Source: Cannabis sativa (lineage: Eukaryota; Streptophyta; Magnoliopsida; Rosales; Cannabaceae). Taken from it: 64,000 nucleotides of DNA. Positions 1 to 10,919 of the stretch are shown piece after piece; the stretch's first letter is position 1, and each line of letters opens with the position of its first letter. The DNA is taken from positions 32,129,280 to 32,193,279 of the forward strand of contig NC_083605.1 of NCBI RefSeq assembly GCF_029168945.1, written 5' to 3'. The notes under the pieces are model-generated. The model saw only the letters and a list, made by a program, of their open reading frames with translations, was not told the origin of the DNA and searched no databases. Position numbers and translations under genes: made by a program.

Positions 1-557
1 AATATAATTTAATTTTTAAATTCCAATTTTCATGCAATAGTGGATTTACGAAAGAAACTTATATTAAGGTTAGGACATATAAATCTCAACCCATATGCAA
101 ACTTTAAACTCTCGTGATAAATTTAACAAATATGAGGCATTAAGGATATAAATCATAAATGCTACACAAACCATATATGTACTCTTGTCCTATATCGAAA
201 TCTGTGTCTATTCACTTTAGCATAATCAATACTCACTTCTCAGATTTTGTATTGTTAAATAGCTAATTGGTGATCAGACAATTAAAAAAAATTAAGTACG
301 AATAAGATCGATACACATAGAAAATTAGAGAATAATTAAATCACATTAAAATAAAAATAAAGTGTCAAGCAATATCCATTAACAATCCTAATTGAAAGTC
401 TAGCAACTCATATTCACTGAAAATAACTTACAACAATTAATAAAAAACATAAGAAAATAAATTAGAAGAAAAAACTCGTCGAAAAAATATTGATGAAAGT
501 CTCCAGAGCAATTTTTGCACCTAATTTTTGTCCCAAAAAATTGTTAATCTCAAAAGT
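1..557. other. A+T-rich non-coding DNA, nothing recognised
   Basis: No open frame of useful length, no recognisable repeat unit and no transposon end. The last ~20 bases lead directly into the 336-bp tandem array. Confidence 0.6.
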
Positions 558-1565
558 GACAAAAGTCCCTTTATATAGCTTCGCATTAGGGTTAAAACCT
601 TGAAGTCTCGCCAAATTAGCTAGGCGGGCCGCGACACTGCCAGAGTGTGTCGTGACTTGTGTCTCTTAAGCACGCACAAATCTTTCAGATTTTTCCTAGC
701 GGGTCGTGACACTGCAAGAGCATGTCGCGACCCTTAAAGCTCCAATTTGGGTAGTAAGCAACAACAAGTCTCATGCCTCAATATTGAATCACAATAATGA
801 GGCCTGCCTATAAACCTTCTAAACACGACCGTAATGCCAAATTTTTGCCTTTTAGCACCCTAACATTGAATTTTTATGTCGTGGCGCTATTGTGACAAAA
901 GTCCCTTTATATAGCTTCGCATTAGGGTTAAAACCTTGAAATCTCGCCAAATTAGCTAGGCGGGCCGCGACACTGCCAGAGCGTGTCGTGACTTGTGTCT
1001 CTTAAGCATGCACAAATCTTTCAGATTTTTCCTAGCGGGTCGTGACACTGCAAGAGCATGTCGCGACCCTTAAAGCTCCAATTTGGGTAGTAAGCAACAA
1101 CAAGTCTCATGCCTCAATATTGAATCACAATAATGAGGCCTGCCTATAAACCTTCTAAACACGACCGTAATGCCAAATTTTTGCCTTTAAGCACCCTAAC
1201 ATTGAATTTTTATGCCGTGGCACTATTGTGACAAAAGTCCCTTTATATAGCTTCGCATTAGGGTTAAAACCTTGAAATCTCTCCAAATTAGCTAGGCGGG
1301 CCGCGACACTGCCAGAGCGTGTCATGACTTGTGTCTCTTAAGCACGCACAAATCTTTCAGATTTTTCCTAGCGGGTCGTGACACTGCAAGAGCATGTCGC
1401 GACCCTTAAAGCTCCAATTTGGGTAGTAAGCAACAACAAGTCTCATGCCTCAATATTGAATCACAATAATGAGGCCTGCCTATAAACCTTCTAAACACGA
1501 CCGTAATGCAAAATTTTTGCCTTTTAGCACCATAACATTGAATTTTTATGTCGTGGCGCTATTGT
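558..1565. repeat. Tandem repeat, 336-bp unit, 3 copies
   Basis: The phrase gacaaaagtccctttatata recurs at 558, 894 and 1230, exactly 336 bp apart, and the third unit ends near 1565 at gcgctattgt. The units differ by only a few substitutions. Each holds two related GC-rich segments (first unit about 627-655 and 697-732) built around cgacactgc..., each with complementary arms of about 8-11 bases (for example gggtcgtgaca and tgtcgcgaccc), so each can form a hairpin. No coding potential was seen. It may be a small satellite array or an amplified piece of a transposon. Confidence 0.93.
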
Positions 1566-2177
1566 AAATTTTCCAGTTCTTCAATTAAGAAAGCTCCAAT
1601 CTCATCGAATCTTAAACTTTTTTCGTGGATTCATCTCCTTGTGCTCTAGCAACAAATTTTACTTTTTTTTTTAATTCATCATTTTTGTATATTTTTTTCT
1701 CGACTTTGTTCTATTCTTCTTCACTACTAAACTTGCAAAATATTAATAACCAAAACGCGTAAAATTGTCCAAAACACAACTAAAACTCACTAAAAATACT
1801 TTAAGAACCTACTCAAAAATAGCACTAATAAAGTCCTAACAGTGCTAGACACTATTGGTATGCCTCTTAACATTTCTCCTTTTCAAAATATAACTAATGA
1901 TAAATACTATTAAAGGTAGCATTGGTACGTACTAATATCTTCTTACATGTCAATATCGTTATTGGTATAATTAAATATCGTGTTTCATATAATTATTAAT
2001 TGTAATAACTTTATAAATTATAAGATAACACATCTAAAAAGTATTAAACAATACTAATATCAAATAAGAATGCTCAAAACAATTTATCAAAAAACTAATT
2101 GGTGGATCAAAATCAAACTACCGTAGCGATTGACTTGTTGACCATAAAAATGGGAGCAAGTGTATTGATCAAAAAGG

Positions 2178-2387
2178 ATGGACCAAATTAACAAGTTGAG
2201 CTTCACATGGCCTGCCTCTTTGACAATAAAGCCATACTATCGAAGCCAACCACTTATAGATATGCCATTGATGATTGATCATATTAACAATAGTCCAGTC
2301 AACATTGACTCATCTCTTGTGGCCTTGTTAATGGACATGTTAAAGAATAAGAGAGACGCACTTACTAGCTCTTGGTATTATGGATGA
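2178..2387 (+). CDS. Hypothetical 69-aa ORF in the duplicated segment (copy 1)
   Basis: The ORF opens with MDQINKLSFTWPASL and ends WYYG. I recognise no domain, signal peptide or membrane segment. An identical ORF sits at 43136-43345, but the surrounding DNA is also nearly identical, so conservation alone does not show that it is translated. It may simply be non-coding DNA of a Harbinger-related unit. Confidence 0.25.
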   Translation: MDQINKLSFTWPASLTIKPYYRSQPLIDMPLMIDHINNSPVNIDSSLVALLMDMLKNKRDALTSSWYYG

Positions 2388-2899
2388 TTCAAAATTATAA
2401 TAATGACTTAAAAAAGAAAAGTATAAGTCAATGCTGAGTCTTCCCCCTGGTAGCTCCATATCAAGTGTATTGTCCTGTTTGGTTGAGTTTTTAGTTTTTA
2501 AAATTGTGTTCTCAAAAGTAAAGTATGAATATAAAATAATTTTTTGTCAAATAGTATTTAGTACAAATTTTTTAAAACTATTTTTTGATTTTTTCTTACT
2601 AAAAAAATTAATATTTTAACACCATACCATGACATGAACCCATCTGGGTCCGGGTTCAGGTATAGTTCCGGATCTAAAATCCGAGTATGTAAGTAAAATT
2701 TTAAAATGTAAAACTTGTTCTGTTTTAGTTTTTAAATGGAAATTTCACTTAATATACATAAAAAAACTCCTATTTCAAAAAAAAAAAAAACCCTCTTAAT
2801 TATTTTGTACAAAACAATTCTATTAACTTCCCACTTTACCCAAAGTACCCTTATTATTATTATTTTTTCAAAACCTAAAAAAAAATAACATTTTTATTA

Positions 2900-3792
2900 G
2901 GGATATTTGCGGCATAAATACCATATGTTTGTAGTTTTATACACTTAAATACCACATGTTTTTTTTTCGACGGATTAAATACCTTAAGTTACATTTCCGT
3001 TACTTGATGTTCCCTCACTACTTTTCTGTTAAATCCTATTCAAACATAAAGTATTTGCGACATAAATACTTGATGTTTTAAATTTCATACACTTATATAC
3101 CACAAGTTTTTTCTTTTAGCGGATTAAATACCTAAAGTTACGTTTACGCTACTTTTGTCAATATCAATTCGTTAAATTCTATTAAAATAGACTAAGTTAA
3201 CATCTGTCAACATATTAATGGTCACTAATATATTCTCAATAAAAAATTATTAAATAATTTTAAAATTTGTTAAACTGTAAATAAAACAAAAAAACTGCAT
3301 TTTTGGCTAAGTATTATTCAATAAAAAAGTTATTAAATAATTTTAAAGTAAAAAAAAAATAATTAAATAAAATTTATTTAATTAATAAAAATAAAAAAAA
3401 TCAATTTTATAGTTATATATTTCCTTGTTTCTTCGTATTTGTGTAAATAAATTTGTTGAAAATATTTTTGTAAATAAAATCAATTTTAGGTATAATATTG
3501 AAAAAATTCCTTATAATAGGGTTTAAGACACTTGTAGTGATGAAGGTAATGTAAATGTAACTTTAAGTATTTAATCCGTCAGAAGAAAAAACATGTGGTA
3601 TATAAGTATATGAAATTTAAAACATCAAGTATTTATGCCGGAAATACTCTATGTTTGGATAGGATTTAACAGAAAAGTAGTGATGGAAGTAACGGAAATG
3701 TAACTTAAGGTATTTAATCCGTCGAAAAAAAAACATGTGGTATTTAAGTGTATAAAACCGAAAACGTATGGTATTTATGCCACAAATATCCC
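2900..3792. mobile_element. MULE2: 893-bp non-autonomous Mutator-like element
   Basis: It starts gggatatttgcggcataaat and ends, on the opposite strand, gggatatttgtggcataaat. It is flanked by perfect 9-bp TSDs tttttatta (2891-2899 and 3793-3801). The inverted arms are about 270 bp each. Each arm contains the terminal module twice: the ggcataaatac...atgt...ggattaaatacc pattern recurs from about 3058 on the left and ends near 3650 on the right. The centre (about 3170-3525) is A+T-rich with no coding sign. It sits about 160 bp inside MULE1's left end, in or just past that inverted repeat. Confidence 0.95.
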
Positions 3793-3801
3793 TTTTTATT
3801 A

Positions 3802-4105
3802 ACATCCCCCACCAACCACCCCATCAACTAACTCCTCTTTCTCATCTCCATTAATGGTTTTCTTCATTTTTTCAAAAAAATAATAATAATAATAAATAAA
3901 GCCCTCCTCCTTTTTGTGTAGCTCCGCTGCCTACAACTCTTGAGGACGTCTGGCCAGCTACTCGAACCAGCCCAACCACCGTGAAGGACGCTGGCGATCC
4001 TTCACGCCTAATTCCGACCACCGTGCCGCCCCTCCTGACCTCTCTTTCATTGTGGATTAATGGGTAAGTGTTTTTTATAACATTGATTAAATAATTGTAA
4101 AAGTA
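3802..4105. other. MULE1 left internal arm
   Basis: About 300 bp between MULE2 and copia-1. The stretch 3900-4060 is clearly richer in G+C than its surroundings and reads like genic DNA, but no frame gives a protein I recognise. It ends with copia-1's TSD aagta (4101-4105). Confidence 0.5.
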
Positions 4106-4272
4106 TATTAGAAGAGAAAACAGGGGAAAGAAAATCTCTGTCTTTATTCAATATTGAATGAATTTACAAAGTGAGGAGAAGAGCATATATATAGGCTCAA
4201 CTAATGTACAACCGACTTATAACAGAAATAACTGATAAAGAACTGAACCTAATTAACTAACTAATCCTAACA
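4106..4272 (-). repeat. copia-1 3' LTR
   Basis: 167 bp. On the minus strand it begins tgttaggattagttagttag and ends ttctaata. It is close to identical with 10699-10863 apart from single-base changes and small indels. The plus-strand text gagcatatatataggctc (about 4182-4199) is a TATA-like element for minus-strand transcription. Confidence 0.92.
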
Positions 4273-4279
4273 ACCCCCT

Positions 4280-4693
4280 TCAAGTTGGTGTGTACAAATT
4301 TTTTACACCTAACTTGGATACAAGGTCGTTGAAAACAGTAGGGAAAGTTGGTCTTGTGAATATATCAACCAGGTTCATCTTGGAGGGTACATGGTTGAGC
4401 TTGAGTATGCCGGTGGTGAGCTTCTCTCGAACGATGTGACAGTTGATTTTCACGTGTTTCGTGCGTTCATGAAACACCGAGTTTTCAGATATGTGTAGAG
4501 CAGCGCTGTTGTCGCAGAATAGAAGAGCACGAAGCGATATAGGGATCTGGAAGTCTTTGAGAAGTGATATGAGCCAAGTTAACTCACATGATGCATTCGC
4601 CATGGCTCGATATTCTCCTTCTGCAGAAGAATGAGAAACAATTTGCTGTTTTTTTATTTCCATGAAAGAAGAGAGTGTCCAAAGAACAGACAA
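4280..4693 (-). pseudogene. copia-1 RNase H and pol C-terminus
   Basis: An open stretch of about 137 residues matching the C-terminal RNase H region of copia polyproteins: SSAEGEYRAMA, then FCDNSAALHIS, then HERTKHVKINCHIVREK and VDIFTRP. These mark the RNase H core and the conserved end of copia pol. The frame ends a few bases from the 3' LTR. It is the last part of a polyprotein, so the apparent ATG is not a real start. Confidence 0.92.
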
Positions 4694-5109
4694 TAGCCAG
4701 AGATTGATCTTCTAGTGTCGGGGCAGGCACCCCAATCGGCATTAACAAATGCTTGAAGTGTGAGTTTTGGTGGGGCTGTGGCATGATAGAATAACCCTTG
4801 GCAAGTAGATTTTTTTAGGTACTGCAGAATTATGCAGGCAGCATCAAGGTGCGGCTGTCTTGGTTGTTATATGTATTGGCTAAGTTTATTGACACCATAA
4901 TTTATATCTGGCCTTGTGATTGTGAGGTAAATGAGTTTGCCTATTAGACTTCGATATTGAGTTGGATTTGTGAGAAGAGGACCTGTGTCTTTGTTGAGTT
5001 TTAGGTTTGGCTCCATTGGTGTTGAGGCAGGTTTGGTGCCTAATTGACCGGTTTCTTCTAGGAGTTGAGCGTGAAAGGTCTTTGAGATACAGAAATCCCC
5101 GTTTCACAT

Positions 5110-6071
5110 CGCGCTATTTCCAAACCTAAAAAAAAATCTTAGACTTCCATAGTCTTTTAATTTGAATTAGGCATCAAGGGATTTTTTGAACATAGATAGC
5201 CCATCCAAGTTGTTGGTGGCGACTATTATGTCATCAACATAGACAAGGAGTGCTAGAAATGTATCTGATTTGTGTTTAATGAAAAGAGAGTGGTCAGATT
5301 GGGAGTAATGAAATCCTTGTTTAAGTAAATGGTTGCCTAGTTTTGCATACCATTGTCTTGATGCTTATTTTAAACCATATAGGCTTTTTTTGTAATTTGC
5401 ATACGGAATTCTTTGGAATCACACCTTTGGGAGTGTATCCTTAAGGTAGAGTCATGTACACATCCTCATGTAAATCACCATGGAGTAAGGCATTGTTTAC
5501 ATCCACGTGATGTAAGTGCCAAAATTTTTATGGCAGCTAGAGAAAATAGGAGTTTTAATGTGTTGAATTTTGCAATGGGGGCATAGGTATCAAAGTAATA
5601 TATCCCAGGTTGTTGTGTATATCCTTTAGCAACTAACCTAGCTTTGCATCTTTCAACAGATCCGTCTGGGTTGTATTTTATTCTATAGACCCATTTATTA
5701 CTAATGGTATGTTGACCAGGTGGTAGAGGGACAATGATCCATGTTTTGTTATCTTCTAAAGATTTAATTTATGTTCCCATGGCATTATTCCAGACTTTAT
5801 ATTTGATTGCTTGGTTGTAAGATGTAGGTTCAATAATCTGTTCTGCAGTAAGGATTGCAGCTATGAATTTTTTTGAAAATCTCTTGTAAGACAAGTGATT
5901 GGAAATGGGATGAGCTGTTGATGTTTGTGTTGATGTTTCACACATGTAATCCTTGAGATGAGTAGGTTTATTAATGTGTCTGTCAGATTTAGTTGTGTAA
6001 TTTCGGCTGAAATTGTTTTATTCAATTGAAGTAGTTGGTATGGATTTTAAAATTTCAGTCGCAGCAGTATT
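5110..6071 (-). pseudogene. copia-1 reverse transcriptase, heavily broken
   Basis: Conceptual minus-strand reading gives copia reverse-transcriptase text in several frames: [12 protein letters not shown] and [20 protein letters not shown] near 5740-5650, followed by [14 protein letters not shown]. The palm region further down (about 5560-5200) is recognisable only in pieces between stops. The region is contiguous with the integrase tail above 6072 and the RNase H below 4693. There is no usable ORF, and the enzyme would be non-functional. Confidence 0.82.
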
Positions 6072-6373
6072 TTATGCTGCAATATTTGGTTCATGTGCTG
6101 CAATATCAGTTGCAGGTATGGGAGAACTGGTTTGGGAAGAAAAAAATCGAGCAATGTCATTATTTGGACTGTTGTTGTGAAATGGATAAATGTGTTCATA
6201 GAAGATAACATCTCGACAATGGAATATCTGATTAGTTTGTATGTCAAGTAGAGTGTAAGCTTTCATATTTTCAGGATAGCCAATGAATGTGCAAGCTTTA
6301 GATCGAGGAGAAAATTTATGGTCATGAGTGATGTTGGAAGCATATGTTAGGCAAACAAAGTTTCGAAGGTGAT
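6072..6373 (-). pseudogene. copia-1 integrase C-terminal part
   Basis: This is the continuation of the copia-1 integrase beyond the solo LTR. The minus-strand reading NHLRNFVCLTYASN is followed by SKACTFIGYPENMKAYTL, the conserved end-of-integrase block of copia elements. The apparent start upstream of 6373 lies in the inserted LTR and is an artefact. The frame then runs into a low-complexity linker before reverse transcriptase. Confidence 0.88.
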
Positions 6374-8351
6374 TGTAACACCCTAAGTAGCATAGGCGTG
6401 TTAGCGTGATTTTTAACGTACTGTGCAGCTCGTTGCTAATCAACGAGGTTATTGGAAAAACGTGAATAATTAAAATTTTTCTTATTTAATTAAAATATAA
6501 CATATAACTTTGATAAACTTCCGAGATCCCGTTTACAAAATACTGTTACAAAAGTTTACTACATAGTTACAAAATACTTGTCGCCTAGCGACAAAACAAC
6601 AAAAGCCCTGGTGTGCCGAGGATCGTACGCTCCAGGCCTAACCGCCCCGACATGTACAATCTTCACCTGCTCGCTCTCACGACTCCTTAACTTTAGCCTT
6701 GCCCTTACCTACATATAGCAATAGCACTTCAGTAAGAAAATCATAACATAATAAACATACTAATATCCCTGGTTATAATCAGGCGCCCATACACCTAACC
6801 ATAACCCTAACTGAATCAGGATCGATTTTAACAAAGTATGACTAACAGCGAATCCAGCCTATACTCAGTACTCTAACCGCACTGATATGGTAGCAGTTAA
6901 CCCATACTATCTGATAGTCTAGCATATATTTGATGGCATCTCGGTGCAACTCTATGTACACCTCAGTGATACCCTGATATGCTAATTTGACGGCTATAGA
7001 TTTGCCTAACATATATCTGATATGTTATTCTGACGGCAACTAACATGTACGCTAAACATGTCTAAACATATGCATGACATTATACTAATCTTACCTTGAT
7101 TCCAAATTCAGGTGTGCCAGCTAATCTGAGTGGAAGAACTACTCTGCGAATTATAGGCTCCTAAATCACATCAATCATAACATAGGTGAGTGACACGCTA
7201 AATCACATTCCGGGGACTCAAACTTGAAACTAAAAGTTTCCCTATCAATAAATAACATGGCAATACCCTAAACAACACAAAAATGGGAAAAACTAGGGTT
7301 CCCAAAACTGCCCCACCGGCAAACCAGTTCCCAATCGGAATTCTGGTTCTGTGGGGTTTCCTGGGAGCCAACCGGAATTCTGGTTCCTACATGCCCCTCT
7401 GAACCGAAATTCCAGTTCAGTGCATGAATGACCAAAAATTTTCTAACTCATTCAAATCAACCCCAAATCAAACCAAACTTTCCAGACCTGTTCTACACAA
7501 CCTAGAGAACATCTTCCAAGCAACAAATCCAGCACCCAAACTCAGAAACAAGAATTGCCATTTGAGAGCCAAGCTTGTATTCTAAACTCAAAACTTGCTC
7601 AAACATCAAACCAGCCAACACAACAAGCCTAAAACAACATATCCAAGCATAATTCATTCATTGAAAACAACAACAAACACAAGCAGCAACTACAACAACA
7701 AATCTCACCAAGCATACATAATACCATAGCTTAAGACCCAAGAAATCAAAAAGGAGATTTCTAGAGAGTATACCTTGACTTGGATCACCTAAGACTTGTT
7801 GGAAAAAGCTTGAATTGCTGCAGAATAATCCCAACCCTAGCTGGTTCTAGGGATTTCAAGAGAGAGAATGAGAGAGTTGAGTTTGAGAAAGAAAATGAGA
7901 TTTTGGTAATTTTCTATTATTTGCCAAATATTGAGATAATATTGATTTTAATCAACTAATTTCAGCTTAACATCAACTAAAAATCTGATTTAATACATCC
8001 CATAAAAAGACAAAATATAACTTGGCAAATTGACTATTTTGCCCCTTAACACTAAAAATCACTAAAAGTCACTAAGGCTAATTTGGGAAATTCTAAATTC
8101 CCGACTATTTTCGACATTCCCAATGTCTAACTATATCGCCCTGCTATAATCAAAATACTAAGATGTGATTCTACTAAGCCATACACCACGTTCCAATGTT
8201 GCTGGGCACTGAACATGCAAAATTATGAAATTTCTATATATGACATATAAAATGCATTCTGAATTCAAATAAAACATCTTGAATAAATAATTTTAGTAAT
8301 TAAACCCTAATTATATGCTAATTTCCAAATTTAAACTAAGTGGTCTTTATA
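6374..8351 (-). mobile_element. Solo LTR of a Ty3/gypsy element inside copia-1 integrase
   Basis: 1,978 bp flanked by a perfect 5-bp TSD gtgat (6369-6373 and 8352-8356). Read on the minus strand it ends with gcctatgctacttagggtgttaca, closely parallel to the end of the Tekay-like LTR at 17891-17924 (both carry gcacagta upstream). Its start, tataaagaccactta, parallels tgtaatgactgcttta with the first bases mutated. It shares the internal ggaattctggttcc-type patch of that family. There is no internal domain, so it is best read as the product of LTR-LTR recombination. Confidence 0.85.
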
Positions 8352-8975
8352 GTGATCATACTTTGGTGATTTGTTATGAAGAATTTCATATGAAGTTACA
8401 TCTTTAAGTAAGATGGAAGGGGTTCTATTTATTAGGTAGGTAGCAGTGCGTACCATATAGCTCCAATATATTAGAGGTATATTGGATTGAAATGCTAGAG
8501 CCCGAGCAATATTTAATATGTGTTGGTGTTTGCGTTCAACAACAGAGTTTTGTTGAGGCCTAGCAACACATGAATGATATTGGATAACACCTTTTGTGTT
8601 AAAGAAATCTGTTAAGGTTAATTCCTTAGCATTATCTGATCTCACAGCTTTTATGCTGGTTTTATATTGTGTATTGATGAGAGAAAAGAAATTATGAATC
8701 ATGGATGGTGCATCAAATTTTGATTTGAGCAAATATGTCCAAGTATATCTTGATTTATCATCAACAATTATCAAAAAATATATATATCTTTCAATGGAAT
8801 TAAGGGGAAAAGGTCCCCAAATATCCTTGTGGATTAGATCAAAAATGTTGGCAGCCATATTATTTTGAGAAATAAATGGAAGCTTTTTTTGTTTTGCATA
8901 ATGACAAGTTTGACAATGAAAATGAGGAGAATGGTTAGGTAAATGGAATATTTTATTGAATTTATTGGTAATCAA
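8352..8975 (-). pseudogene. copia-1 pre-integrase and integrase core
   Basis: The minus-strand frame shows the zinc-binding end CQTCHYAKQKKLPF, then HKDIWGPF (first catalytic Asp), VDDKSRYTWTYLL, AVRSDNAKEL (second Asp), and ARPQQNSVVERKHQ (catalytic Glu). The core is therefore readable, with N for G in the usual PQQNG motif. It stops at KYDH, where the solo LTR interrupts it. The remaining part is at 6072-6373. The frame upstream (about 9000-9130) is broken. Confidence 0.92.
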
Positions 8976-9130
8976 TACAGAAGGGTGTCCAAGGCGAGAA
9001 TGCCAATGGTTTTATTACATGAAACATTGCAGAAAGTAAAGGGTTTTTCTCGAGAGCATGCTTCTTGTTGTATGTAGTATAGATTGTTGATTTTGTTAGC
9101 AATCCCAATCCTCAATGTCGGAGAATGCCC

Positions 9131-9573
9131 CTAAATAAAGCATTGGTTAGTAGTAAAAGACACATTAAAGGAATAAGTTTTTAAGAGTGCACTAACAGAT
9201 AGCAAATTAAACCTGAATTGGGGCACATAGAGAACATTGGTGAGTGTTATTTTACTTTTAAGGATAACAGTACCTATTTTAGCAATTTGGATAGGTGTGC
9301 CATCAGGTAATGTGACAAAATTGTTGTGTGTGTGTGTGTGTGAAATGATTGAAAGCATCGGTTATCATAGCAAACATGGTGGGTTGTTCCACTATCTACA
9401 ATCCAAAAATTATAGGGGAAATTAGTATTTTTACCAGAAAAATTGGTGACAGCAGGGGTGTCACTTGAAGTAGAAGCAGCTGAGGGAAGTTGTTGTGCCA
9501 ACATTGAAATTAATTGTTGACATTGGTCAGTTATGAGTTGTGATGTAGTGATTTCTGAGGTAGAGCCAGACAC
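9131..9573 (-). pseudogene. copia-1 aspartic protease
   Basis: The segment reads NFWIVDSGTTHHVCYDNRCF, carrying the DSG-T active site of retroviral-type proteases, followed in a second frame by NNFVTLPDGTPIQIAKIGTV and TNVLYVPQFRFNLLSVS, the standard second half. The two halves overlap in different frames around a (CA)n run at 9327-9342, which encodes HTHTHTH. Expansion or contraction of that microsatellite probably caused the frameshift. Confidence 0.9.
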
Positions 9574-9699
9574 TTGAGAAGCCAGTGGTGTTTGTTTGGG
9601 TGCCTGAGATTTGTCTGATTTTCGATTGGATGCATCAGGTGGCCTTCGATTGCCATATCCTGGGGGGAATCCGTGGAGAAAGTAACACTTATCCTTGAA

Positions 9700-10638
9700 G
9701 TGCCCAGGTTTTTAACAATGAGAACATATGGGACACATCTTCTTGCTTTTGGATGCAGGATTTGCTGCTGCATCAGAGGTTGCAGCGGGTGTGGAAGTTG
9801 TAGCAGCAACAGAGACATTGTTTCGAGTACCTAGTGTGCGTTGTCTTTCTTGATGCACAATCATGGAAAATACTTTATTTAAGGGTGGCCACGGATCATA
9901 CATTAATATTTGGGCTCTAACAGCATGATAAGATTCATTTAAACCAGTAAGGAATTGAAGAACCTGATCATTATCAATTTGGAGTTGGTGTTGTGCTGCT
10001 GCAGCATAGGTGCGGGTTATTCTTGGGCGTAGCTGGTTAATCTCATCCAAGATTGCAGTTAATTTGGTGAAATAAGTGATGACTGAGTCATCTCCTTGAT
10101 GAAGGTAGATTAAAGATTCATTTAACTCGAAAATCCGAGGGCCATTCCCTTGATTGAATCGATTGTTCAATGCAGTCCACTGAGCAGCGACCGTTTCTAG
10201 GTACATGATGCTACTCTTGATTTCTTGAGAAATTGAATGCATGATCAAGGACATGACCATCTGGTTGCAGTGGGTCCAAGAGCTAAGAAGAGCATCATGA
10301 GGGTTGGGTTAAGGAAGACTTCCATCAAGAAATGGAGACTTATTTCTTGCACCAATGGAGATCATGAAATCTCGTTTCCATGGTTGGAAATTTCGATCGG
10401 TAAGAACCGGAGTTGCAAGAGCAAGGCCTAGATGATCTGTCGTGCTTAATTAGTAAGGGCTTCGAATGTTTTCATAAGCAGGATGATCTTGGACAGCAGG
10501 TCTTGAAGTGGGTAATGGTGGTGAAGCACGTTTACCAACAGAGTGTTGAGATGGTGACTGGGCAACTGGATTTGTAGCATCGATCACAGGGACATCGTCG
10601 GTGATGGTAGCTGAAGAAGTTTCTCTGGTGCACACCAT
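9700..10638 (-). pseudogene. copia-1 gag polyprotein
   Basis: The natural start is MVCTRETSSAT at 10638. After a stop near 10450 the same reading continues through TDRNFQPWKRDFMISIGARN to QEIKSSIMYLETVAAQWTAL, NGPRIFELNESLIYLHQGDD and QVLQFLTGLNESYHAVRAQI, the conserved core of plant copia gag (UBN2/Retrotran_gag family). A zinc-knuckle start (CPICSHC) is present near 9720 but the frame is then lost. Gag packages element RNA in cytoplasmic particles; this copy could not. Confidence 0.9.
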
Positions 10639-10686
10639 TGTTGATTTGTTTGATTGAAGTTCTTAGAAGAATAGGTCAGAATTTTG

Positions 10687-10698
10687 CATCTGATACCA
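10687..10698 (-). promoter_or_regulatory. copia-1 primer-binding site
   Basis: On the minus strand, immediately after the 5' LTR, the sequence is TGGTATCAGATG, matching the 3' end of initiator tRNA-Met used by most plant copia elements. Confidence 0.9.
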
Positions 10699-10863
10699 TA
10701 TTAGAAGAGAAAACAGGGGAAAGAAAATCTATGTCTTTATTCAATATTGAATGAATTTACAAAGTGAGGACAAGAGCATATATAGGCTCAACTATTGTAC
10801 AACCGACTTATAACAGAAATAACTGATAAAGAACTGAGCCTAACTAACTAACTAATCCTAACA
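10699..10863 (-). repeat. copia-1 5' LTR
   Basis: 165 bp, near-identical to 4106-4272. The minus strand starts tgttaggattag and ends ctaata. The plus-strand text gagcatatataggctc (about 10771-10786) marks the TATA region. Confidence 0.92.
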
Positions 10864-10919
10864 AAGTATAGCATATTTCGGTAGATCTATGGTGTTATTC
10901 GTAGAATTTTTGTCAAAAT

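Larger units (their letters stand above)
4106..10863 (-). mobile_element. Ty1/copia LTR retrotransposon, short LTRs (copia-1)
   Basis: Minus-strand element bounded by LTRs 4106-4272 and 10699-10863, with TSD aagta at 4101-4105 and 10864-10868. On the minus strand the order is LTR, tRNA-Met primer site, gag, zinc-knuckle and linker region, protease, integrase, reverse transcriptase, RNase H, LTR, which is the copia order. The integrase is split by a solo gypsy LTR. Removing that insert gives about 4.8 kb, normal for a compact copia element. Many stops and frame changes show that it is dead. Confidence 0.95.

Noticed and set aside
558..1565. Tandem 336-bp repeats considered as CRISPR or rRNA spacer
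   Set aside because: Units are long, without spacers, in a plant nuclear context; no rRNA sequence nearby.
3617..3805. 62-codon minus-strand ORF at the MULE2 right end
   Set aside because: Lies wholly in the inverted repeat, the opposite arm gives no equivalent protein, and it crosses the TSD.
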